Below, piece by piece: positions 55,289 to 62,985 of a stretch of DNA of 64,000 nt. The DNA comes from Eutrophomonas brisbanensis (GTDB taxonomy: Bacteria; Pseudomonadota; Gammaproteobacteria; Burkholderiales; Eutrophovitaceae): contig JAYQIQ010000004.1 in assembly GCA_038141705.1 (NCBI GenBank), forward strand, positions 1,488,001 to 1,552,000, in the 5' to 3' direction. Each line of letters starts with the position of its first letter. The stretch's first letter is position 1. The notes below the pieces were generated by a model. It was given only the letters and a program-made list of their open reading frames with translations, made no database searches and was not told the DNA's origin. The position numbers and the translations under genes are program-made.

Positions 55289-56053
55289 TTATATCGCGCC
55301 TATCAAATTGCGTACGCGATCTAAGTCCTCTGGGGTATCTATCCCCGCCTCAGGCTTGTGTAAAACCTGGACCACGCTGATTTTAAAACCGTTTTCCAAT
55401 GCCCTGAGTTGCTCGAGCTTTTCAATTGCTTCAAGTTGTCCAACTTGTAAACTCTGAAAAGTTCTCAAGAAAGCGGCGCGGTAGCCGTAGATGCCGATAT
55501 GCCCTTGTGCCCGATATTCTTCATGAAGTTTTTCTCTGGTGACGTTGAATTGATCTCTATCCCACGGGATTGGAGCTCTAGAGAAAAACAAAGCACTGCC
55601 CTCGTGATCGCAAACCACTTTTACTAGATTTGGGTTAAATAGCTCGGTAGCACTATCTATTCTATGGGCCGCGGTCGAGATGGAGGCATCTATATTTTTG
55701 TCGAGTGAACTAACGATATCTCGAATTAATTGTGGATCTATCAGAGGTTCGTCACCTTGTACATTGACAACGATCTCGTCTGGGTTCCAATTTTCGCTTA
55801 TCACTACTTCCGCAATTCGATCCGTCCCGCTCTGGTGCCCCGGCGAAGTTTGAACCACTCTACATGATTCATTCCTGATAGAGTCTGCGATCTGTTGGCT
55901 ATCTGTTGCGACAATAACTTCGGTCGCCCCAGATAAGTTGGCTTTGTCTATGACGTGTGAAAGCACCGAGCGATTGTCTAGGAGTTCGAGCAATTTACCC
56001 GGGAGTCTAGTTGAGGCATACCGCGCTGGGATGACGACTCTAAATTTTGGCAT
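55289..56053 (-). CDS. kdsB: 3-deoxy-manno-octulosonate cytidylyltransferase
   Basis: Activates KDO with CTP for LPS inner-core assembly, so the cell has a Gram-negative outer membrane. 254 residues. VIPARYASTRLPGKLLELL is the CTP-binding start, EVIVATDSQQIADSI and NVQGDEPLIDPQLI are family motifs. YGYRAAFLRTFQ lies near the C-terminus. It lies in the LPS block lpxK - Trm112 - kdsB. Frame intact. Confidence 0.97.
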   Translation of the reverse strand: MPKFRVVIPARYASTRLPGKLLELLDNRSVLSHVIDKANLSGATEVIVATDSQQIADSIRNESCRVVQTSPGHQSGTDRIAEVVISENWNPDEIVVNVQGDEPLIDPQLIRDIVSSLDKNIDASISTAAHRIDSATELFNPNLVKVVCDHEGSALFFSRAPIPWDRDQFNVTREKLHEEYRAQGHIGIYGYRAAFLRTFQSLQVGQLEAIEKLEQLRALENGFKISVVQVLHKPEAGIDTPEDLDRVRNLIGAI

Positions 56054-56082
56054 GAGATTGCGAAGTGTGGATGGGATTTTTT

Positions 56083-56262
56083 TTAATCGGTTAGAGATCT
56101 TGCCTCTTCTTCTAACATGACTGGAATCTCATCCCTAATTGGGTAGGCCAACTTACAAGCATTGCAGACGAGCTCCAAGTCACTCTTGCGATATTCAAGA
56201 TTCCCTTTGCAAATCGGACATGCGAGTATGTTAAGAAGTTTTGCGTCTATGATTTTTCTCAA
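56083..56262 (-). CDS. Trm112 family protein, non-ATG start
   Basis: Zinc-ribbon-like protein of about 59 residues. IDAKLLNILACPICKGNLEY and LVCNACKLAYPIRDEIPVML are typical of the YcaR/Trm112 family placed between lpxK and kdsB. Where relatives begin MDAKLL, the codon is ATA (complement of 56248-56250). The in-frame TTG at 56262 lies 12 bases upstream and is my chosen start. The gene overlaps the 3' end of lpxK by 32 bases. Its function in this bacterial setting is not settled. The missing ATG could also be a sequencing or mutation event. Confidence 0.85.
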   Translation of the reverse strand: MRKIIDAKLLNILACPICKGNLEYRKSDLELVCNACKLAYPIRDEIPVMLEEEARSLTD

Positions 56263-57242
56263 TCGTCTTTTTTATATTTTCAAAACACTCAGGCGCTATA
56301 GTTGCGCTGACTGGTAAATACCAACATCTTGCATCTTGAATTCCCGATAATTTTACTGCATCTTTTTCGGTCATCAGTATAACTTCTGATTTTATGCTTC
56401 TTATCAGGGCCTCTGACAGAGGATAGTGATCTGGAAGCGGCCTCTGTTGGAATACAAGGCCGAGCTTTTCCAGCGAGTTGAAAAAGCGATTTGGATTTCC
56501 GATCCCTGCGATCGCTGTAATGCTTTTCCCCTCAAATTCACTCGCGTAGCACGCTGAGTCATGAGATACAAGTGATTCGAATCTGTCGCCAATCAGCTCC
56601 AATTCATATGTTGGGATTTGCAGTTTCTCCGATATATCGATATTCCCACTGCCATTGATGATGGCTACGTCAGATTTTTTTACTCTGGATATGGGTTCTC
56701 TGAGTGGACCAGATGGCAGTAATAATGTATTTCCAAAGGTGCGCTCTGAGTCTATGACTACTACTTCAACGTCTCGTTGTAGCTGATAGTGTTGTAAACC
56801 ATCATCGCTGATGATGATGTCAATTTCTGGATGAGCCTTGAGTAATTGCTCGCATCCCTTTGGACGGTTAGGACTTACCCAAGTTGGGCACCGCGTTCTT
56901 GTTTTTATTAGTACCGGTTCATCACCGACATCTCGTGGGTCCGAGTCCGCCAGTACTTCCTGGTTGGGTTTTTTTCCAAGATAGCCTCGACTCACTATTC
57001 CTGGTCTGAAGCCATCGGAGAGCAAAGCGTCAGCTAGCCAAATCACCGTTGGGGTTTTACCAGTCCCTCCCACATATAAATTTCCAATAATGATGACGGG
57101 TACCTGACACTTGGTCGATTTAAATACTTTTAGAGCAAATAACTTACGTCTCAATGCTTGCGCGAGCCCAAAAAATTAGCGTCAACGGTAGCAGTACTAA
57201 TGTAATCGGGGTTATTCGTTGCCAGTGTTTTTCTAAGAACAA
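56231..57242 (-). CDS. lpxK: Tetraacyldisaccharide 4'-kinase LpxK (N-terminal frameshift)
   Basis: LpxK phosphorylates lipid A disaccharide at the inner membrane. The core begins VPVIIIGNLYVGGTGKTPTVIWLAD (P-loop, part GNLYVGGTGKTP), with SRGYLGKKPNQ and DDGLQHYQLQRDVEVV. The ATP-site DDGLQH is intact. The N-terminal membrane helix is encoded in another frame: LEKHWQRITPITLVLLPL followed by TLIFWARA. It starts at TTG 57242. The link to ALRRKLFALKVFK needs two added bases in the CGCG-type stretch at 57160-57164. Repair gives 337 residues, normal for LpxK. Gene order exbD-lpxK-Trm112-kdsB is typical. Confidence 0.9.
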
Positions 57243-57312
57243 GAACTAAGACTCCAGATTTTTTATAAATCCGCTAGAACCGCTAATTTTGATATCTATC
57301 GAGCGGGAGGTA

Positions 57313-57729
57313 TTAATTTGACTTTTGGGTCGTAAACGTTATGCGTCCAAATCCCGCCATTCGAGCAGATTCCATGATGTGCACGACTGACTGATGGGTC
57401 GCATTTGAGTCGGCGCTAATAATAATAACTGGATCCTGGTTTCCTCCAGCCGCATTTTTCAGCGATTTTGCAAAATCAAAGGTGCTTTCAAACGGGGCTG
57501 GTTGGCCATTGATGAAATACCGCAAATCACTCGAAATGCCAATTTCAATTTTTTCTGGTAATTGTTCAGCCACATTTGCGTCGGCAACTGGAAGACTTAT
57601 CTTTAATTCGGCATATTTCGAGTACGTCGTAGTGACTGCTAAAAAGATAACGATCACGATAAGAATATCGATGAATGGAACGAGGTTAATGTCAGGTTCC
57701 TCTCTGAAAGATGCTCTACGAAAATTCAT
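57313..57729 (-). CDS. exbD: ExbD/TolR biopolymer transport protein
   Basis: Single-helix periplasmic-facing protein of 138 residues. It works with ExbB to couple the proton gradient to TonB- or Tol-type outer membrane tasks. DINLVPFIDILIVIVIFLAVTT carries the transmembrane segment with the essential Asp (in FIDILIV). The C-terminal part forms the usual ExbD fold (VIIISADSNATHQSVVHIMES). It is 15 bp from exbB. In this position (before lpxK) it is typical of Betaproteobacteria. The Tol-system assignment is the alternative. Confidence 0.92.
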   Translation of the reverse strand: MNFRRASFREEPDINLVPFIDILIVIVIFLAVTTTYSKYAELKISLPVADANVAEQLPEKIEIGISSDLRYFINGQPAPFESTFDFAKSLKNAAGGNQDPVIIISADSNATHQSVVHIMESARMAGFGRITFTTQKSN

Positions 57730-57744
57730 TTCAAATACTTTTGC

Positions 57745-58374
57745 TTAGGCTGATCTTTGGCCATGAACCATCTCTACTAACTTGACAGCTTGTAGTTCCA
57801 TTTGTACTACCAAGGCGTCCACCGTAGAACGAAAGTGTCGGTAAAACACTAAAGCGGGAACTGCTACGATGATCCCGAATGCGGCGTTATATAGAGCAAT
57901 CGATATTCCGTGAGCAAGTTGCGTTGGGTCCGTTATTCCAGTTGGTGAAGAAGCTCCAAAAATTTCGATCATACCGATGATGGTTCCGAGTAGCCCCAAC
58001 AGCGGTGCCATCGTTGCAATTGTTCCAAGGGTGGTTAGGTACTTGTCGAGCTCCTGAACAACCTCAAGACCAGCTTCCTCAATCGCCTCTTTCATGACTT
58101 CCTTGGAATTTTGGATATTCTTAAGGCCGGCCACTAACACCCTGCCCAGTGGGGAGGATGATTCGGTTTTGTTTAGGAGTTCAGTAGTCACACCAATAGA
58201 TCTGACGTGACTGACGGTATCGGCTAGTAGTTTTTTTGGTACGACCGCTTCACGCCTCAGCGTGTAAAAACGTTCCACGATGATGGCCACCGCGATAATG
58301 GAGCATAGGATAATCGGCCAAATTGGCCATCCAGCAGCTTTTATAATCTCGAACACGTTGATAACCTCGGGCAA
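57745..58374 (-). CDS. exbB: ExbB/TolQ proton channel protein
   Basis: Inner membrane proton-channel subunit of 209 residues with three helices (about 15-32, 115-140, 158-180). LTTLGTIATMAPLLGLLGTIIGMIEIF is the conserved MotA/TolQ/ExbB stretch, part TIATMAPLLGLLGTIIGM. AAFGIIVAVPALVFYRHF follows. It is the first gene of the minus-strand run exbB-exbD-lpxK-Trm112-kdsB. Frame intact. Confidence 0.93.
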   Translation of the reverse strand: MPEVINVFEIIKAAGWPIWPIILCSIIAVAIIVERFYTLRREAVVPKKLLADTVSHVRSIGVTTELLNKTESSSPLGRVLVAGLKNIQNSKEVMKEAIEEAGLEVVQELDKYLTTLGTIATMAPLLGLLGTIIGMIEIFGASSPTGITDPTQLAHGISIALYNAAFGIIVAVPALVFYRHFRSTVDALVVQMELQAVKLVEMVHGQRSA

Positions 58375-58748
58375 ATAGCTAAAACGAGACTCTAAACGCC
58401 GACGATGTAAGTCGCAAGCGTAACTGACTGTTTTATAGATTTAAAAGTAGGAACAAAGTTGATTGTGGATAATTTTGTGAGTAAAACAAAAATATTTTCG
58501 AATATTGGCATAAGCCATAATGTTCACGGAGAATATAAGCAGTAAATATCTTAAAAAATATAATAAAATCAATGTTTTAATCTGAAATTAACTTAACATG
58601 TTGTTTTTTTGACATTTTTGTTTCATCTGTGGATATGGCAAGCATAGTGGTTATGGTTACGTCAATACCTATGGTAAAAAAGGTAATTTGTCCTCGCACT
58701 CTGTTTTCATTGGGTTTTTTACCGATTGATCGAGTGAGTTAATTAAAT
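58375..58748. promoter_or_regulatory. AT-rich divergent region with DnaA-box-like sites
   Basis: 374-bp gap between exbB and xseA, strongly AT-rich at 58540-58620. It contains TGTGGATAA at 58464-58472 (complement of the perfect DnaA box TTATCCACA) and a near copy TGTGGATAT at 58628-58636. It holds both promoters of the flanking genes. No ORF is present. Confidence 0.5.
58609..58637 (+). promoter_or_regulatory. Candidate sigma-70 promoter of xseA
   Basis: TTGACA at 58609-58614, 17-base spacer, GATATG at 58632-58637. The -35 is perfect and the -10 is weak. It overlaps the second DnaA-like site and lies about 112 bases before the xseA ATG. Confidence 0.4.
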
Positions 58749-60089
58749 ATGTTTGAAGAGATAGAAAATTTTAATCAGATTGAAGTCCGAACGGTTACGG
58801 AGTTCACCCGAGATATTCGACGGCTAATCGAAGCTAAATTTCCGGAAGTTTGGGTACGGGGTGAAATATCAAATTTTGTTCGTGCCGCCTCAGGTCACAT
58901 TTACTTCTCATTAAAAGATGACCATAGCCAAGTTCGGTGTGCTTTCTTTAGGTCAAAAGCACAGGCTGTTGATTTTGAATTGACCGATGGTGTCGAGGTG
59001 GAAATAAACGCGGCTCCGACGATTTATGAGAAGCGAGGGGACTTTCAGCTTGTTGTGACAGAGATGAGAAAAGCCGGTATTGGCCGTCTTTGGGAGCTAT
59101 TTGAAAAATTGCGTAAAAAATTGCTAGCTGAAGGCTTATTCGAAGAATCTAGAAAACGATCGATTCCGAAACATCCAGCTGCAATCGGTCTGGTTACGTC
59201 AACCGCAGGTGCGGCGATCCAAGATGTTTTAAGAACTCTTAGTGACAAAGCTCCTCATGTAAAAGTAGTTGTCTATCCAAGCCTCGTCCAAGGCCGGGGC
59301 GCTGGAACTCAATTAGCGAATGCGGTCCGAGTTGCCAATGCACGGCAGGAGGTAGAGGTATTGTTGGTTTGTAGAGGTGGTGGGAGTTTTGAGGATTTGT
59401 GGGAGTTTAACTCTGAGGATTTAGTTAGATCGGTTTCCGAATGTTCAATACCTGTTGTATCGGGTGTTGGCCACGAATCAGATTTTACACTTGTAGATTT
59501 CGTGTCTGACCTAAGATGCGCCACTCCAACTGCTGCTGCAAGCAGTGCTATATCTGGATACGAAGACCTAGGGCGGCGACTAATGAATATCTCTCGTACG
59601 ATCAGTAAATCCATGACTTTTACCCTGAACAGAATGTACCAAAGGCTTGATTTTTCGAGCAGGAACTTACTGCATCCGGCCCGAAGATTAAACCAAAAAT
59701 CTGAGAGGCTTTCGATCTTTCTGCAAGACTTGCGACGCTTGATGCTGCAACGACTAAAATTTGCGCGAATAGAATTAAAAAGTTTAACGAGATCAATGGC
59801 ATCTATTGAGCTGCCTCGGGTAACTAAAAAAGACCATTTAGAGCGATTGAGTTCTCGGATTCATGAGTCGATTACTGACAAATTGAAAAAAAATAAATCG
59901 GATGTGCTTGCGTTTGAAACAAGTCTGCGTCATTTAGATCCTCGTTCAGTGATGAAGAGAGGTTTTAGTATCGTTCGAAATAAAAAGGGGCATGTTATTC
60001 GGGATCGGGTGGGGGTAAACAAGGGCGATCAATTAGATGTCATGCTTAGTAATGGAACGATAGGAGTAAAGGTAGACTCAATAGATTAG
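58749..60089 (+). CDS. xseA: Exodeoxyribonuclease VII large subunit
   Basis: Large subunit of exonuclease VII, a single-strand exonuclease, 446 residues. OB-fold N-domain with FPEVWVRGEISNFVRAASGHIYFSLKD (part VWVRGEISNFVRAASGHIYF). Catalytic domain with GLVTSTAGAAIQDVLRTL, CRGGGSFEDLWEFNSE and GVGHESDFTLVDFV. A coiled-coil region with RLNQKSERL follows, then the C-terminal SVMKRGFSIVRN. The small subunit xseB is not in the window. It is divergent from exbB and convergent with miaA, overlapping by four bases. Frame intact. Confidence 0.96.
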   Translation: MFEEIENFNQIEVRTVTEFTRDIRRLIEAKFPEVWVRGEISNFVRAASGHIYFSLKDDHSQVRCAFFRSKAQAVDFELTDGVEVEINAAPTIYEKRGDFQLVVTEMRKAGIGRLWELFEKLRKKLLAEGLFEESRKRSIPKHPAAIGLVTSTAGAAIQDVLRTLSDKAPHVKVVVYPSLVQGRGAGTQLANAVRVANARQEVEVLLVCRGGGSFEDLWEFNSEDLVRSVSECSIPVVSGVGHESDFTLVDFVSDLRCATPTAAASSAISGYEDLGRRLMNISRTISKSMTFTLNRMYQRLDFSSRNLLHPARRLNQKSERLSIFLQDLRRLMLQRLKFARIELKSLTRSMASIELPRVTKKDHLERLSSRIHESITDKLKKNKSDVLAFETSLRHLDPRSVMKRGFSIVRNKKGHVIRDRVGVNKGDQLDVMLSNGTIGVKVDSID

Positions 60090-61047
60090 GTGTTCCATTC
60101 TGTTGGTTTGAATTTTTCAATTATTTCTTTCGTAATGCCAGCCAAGTGATGCGAGAAGGGATCGATAATATTGTTTGGTTCTAGCTTTCGAAGCCATGTT
60201 ATCTGGCGCTTCGCTAGTTGTCGGGTCGCTGCTACCCCTTTTGCGAGTAATTCTTTTTCGTCAATTTCACCATCCAAGAACTCCCAGCTTTGTCGGTAAC
60301 CGACACTTCGCATTGCTGGCAATTGTTTATTCAAAGGCCATGTTTCTCTGAGTTTTTCTGACTTCCTCTACAAATCCCATTTCCAGCATTTTCTCAAATC
60401 GATTTTGAATGCTTTTATGTAGCCTCGAGCGGTCGTTCGGTATTAGTGCAATATCAATTAGATCGAAAGGTCTTTCTGCGTCAATGTGTTCCTCAAAAAG
60501 CTCGGTTAGTGATCTGCCGGTCAATCTAAATACTTCCAATGCTCGCTGTATGCGTTGCGAATCATTTGGGTTAATTCGCGATGCTGATTGTGGATCGACC
60601 CTCGATAGTTTCTCATGCACCTTCGGCCATCCGATTTCGAGTGCGTCTCTTTCAAGTTCAGCTCGGATCGTCTCGTCTCGGTCGGGAAGGTTACTAATTC
60701 CATCTCTCAACGACTTAAAGTACAACATGGTTCCACCGACTAACAGAGGTAGTTTTCCTTGGCTACTAATTTCAATAATCTGCCGGGTAGCATCCCTACA
60801 AAATTCGGCAGCTGAGTAATGTTCGGTAGGGTCAATAATATCGATAAGATGATGCTTGACCAGTCGTTGTTCTTCCGATGATGGTTTCGCAGTTCCAACA
60901 TCTAGTCCCCTATAAATTTGAGCGGAATCAACGCTTATTATCTCTAGATCGAAATGCGATGCTAGATTAAGCGCAAGCGCACTCTTTCCCTGACCCAGTT
61001 GGTCCAATAATGCATATTGCCGTTGGTTTGTTTTTAAAATTTCGCAC
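60086..61047 (-). CDS. miaA: tRNA dimethylallyltransferase (frameshifted twice)
   Basis: MiaA adds the dimethylallyl group to A37 of UNN-decoding tRNAs. I choose GTG 61047 because it gives RNFKNKPTAICIIGPTGSGK, the correct P-loop. The frame breaks at the T-run 60985-60987: one base too many. It breaks again at the T-run 60353-60357, also one too many. Removing both yields 319 residues. SVDSAQIYRGLDVGTAKPS, DIIDPTEHYSAAEF, LVGGTMLYFKSL and RSVGYRQSWEFL are all present. Without repair the P-loop reads DQLGQGKS. It lies 21 bases after mutL, a common order. Confidence 0.92.
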
Positions 61048-61068
61048 CTTGATTTTTGACGTCGTAGT

Positions 61069-62852
61069 TTATTTACCGCGCATAAATTTTTTATCAAGGT
61101 CTGCAATTGTGATCTGATGCCAAGTTGGACGTCCGTGGTTGCACTGATCAGATCTCTCGGTTACTTCCATATCTCGAAGAAGTGTGTCCATTTCCTCAAC
61201 CGTTAGTTTTCTATTTGCTCGCACCGAGGAGTGGCACGCTAACGTAGCTAATGTATCGTTCAAGCGTTCAGTTAACACTCTCGAGCCACCATATTCGCGG
61301 ATATCGTGTAGTAGCTGTGACACCAATTCTCCTGAATTTGAGCTGTCAACTAGCGTCGGAATCGATCGAAGCACGAGGCTTTCAGGCCCAGTTATTGAAA
61401 AGTCAAAGCCGATCTGATCCAGGAGATGCTGATTTTCCTCCGCCGTAATTAAATCTTCGGCATTTAAAACCAATGGAATAGGAACAATAAGTGCTTGCTT
61501 AGGGATGGTATTTTGATTTAGTGATTGTTTTAATTTTTCATAAACGATTCGTTCGTGTGCGGCATGCATATCGACAATAATCAAGCCTGATTTATTTTGA
61601 GCGAGTATGTAAATTCCTCCAAGCTGCGCGATTGCGAATCCGAGTGGATAGTCTTGTTCTTCTTCTGATTTTTCACGATCGCTCGAAACCTGAAAATGAT
61701 CGGTTTGATTATTGTTTGACAGTAAATCTCGGTGTGTATCGTTATTTTGTGCAGTTGATGGTGCTGGAGTGCGGAGTTGCAGATTATTCTGATGACTGTG
61801 TGGCGGTTCAGAAAAAAACCAGTCGCTCTCGTGGATGAGAGAGTTCTGTGATCAGTGCCGTTAGATCGTGATGCAGCTAGAGCCTTTTCCAAGCTATGGA
61901 AAACAAACTGGTGCACAGCCTGGGATTCTCTGAAACGGACTTCAGTTTTACGAGGGTGGACGTTCACATCAACGAGCGTGGGTTCTATGTTCAAGAACAA
62001 AACGTAAGATATGTCGGCGCCATGATGAAGTACGTCCGCATAAGCTTGCTTTATGGCGTGAGCGATAATTCGATCTTTGATGTAACGTCCGTTGACAAAG
62101 AGATATTGCGCGCTCTTACCGCGTAATTGGTGAGTTGGTGTCTGGATTAGTCCGGTTAATTCCAAGGTGGCATTCCCCTCGGATATCTCTAAACTGCTTT
62201 CAACAAAATCGTCTCCGAGAACCTCGATGCATCGTTCTATCAAGCTAGCACCAGTAATTTGTCTTCGAAGTTTCCCAGCGTGATAAAGGGTGAACTGTAT
62301 ATCGGGATGAGCTAAGGCCGAGCGTTTTAACACATCATCGCAGTGGCTAAATTCGGTTTGAGGGGAGCGAAGAAATTTTTTCCTAGCAGGGGTATTAAAG
62401 TAAAGATTTTCTACTTCAACGGTTGTCCCTTGAGGTTGCGCACTCGGACTAATTTTTGCAGCTTTTCCGCCTGCGGTTGTTATCTCCCACCCATTTGATT
62501 CGGAGGCATGCCGACTGGCAAGCCGGAATTGAGATACCGATGCGATAGAGGCCAGCGCCTCGCCCCTAAACCCAAGGCTTTCAATTGACTCTAAATCTTT
62601 AAGATTCTCAATCTTACTAGTCGCATGTCTAGATACTGCGGGCTCCAGATCAATTCTTCTTATTCCAGGGCCATCATCAACTGCTCGAATAAGTTTTGTG
62701 CCACCATCCTCCAAATAGATCGAGATTTTTTTCGCTCCTGCGTCAATACTATTTTCGAGTATTTCCTTCAGGGCGGAAGCGGGCCTCTCAACCACCTCCC
62801 CAGCAGCGATTTGGCTAATCAGAGTGTCGGGTAAAGGTTTTATAATGTTCAT
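61069..62852 (-). CDS. mutL: DNA mismatch repair protein MutL (frameshifted in linker)
   Basis: MutL is the ATPase that links MutS lesion recognition to strand nicking. The N-terminal GHKL domain is whole: IAAGEVVERPASALKEIL, DDGPGI, SLGFRGEALASIASVS and FFNTPAR-like YFNTPARKKFL. The C-terminal part has DMHAAHERIVYEKLKQ and the end HQITIADLDKKFMRGK. Between them, in the variable linker, the frame shifts at about 61815-61880. One missing base rejoins them as HESDWFFSEPPHSHQNN, then DYPLGFAIAQLGG. The repaired length is 594 residues. The break leaves only the N-domain in translation. The site is not an obvious homopolymer. Confidence 0.93.
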
Positions 62853-62871
62853 GTCTATAGATTATAGAGAG

Positions 62872-62901
62872 TTGGCTTAATTCCACCTGATAACCTATAA
62901 T
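62872..62901 (+). promoter_or_regulatory. Candidate sigma-70 promoter of pntA
   Basis: TTGGCT at 62872-62877, 18-base spacer, perfect TATAAT at 62896-62901. It lies about 85 bases upstream of the pntA ATG in the divergent gap with mutL. Confidence 0.55.
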
Positions 62902-62985
62902 GCTTGGCCCGTTCTGGTTGCCCTCGTATATATGTTTTGGGTAGAAAGTAATTCACTCAGATTATAAAGAAGGATTAATTGTTAA

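Noticed and set aside
61047..61106. Longer N-terminus of miaA beginning at 61106
   Set aside because: That frame gives DQLGQGKS in place of the P-loop and overlaps mutL; the GTG at 61047 gives the correct GPTGSGK.
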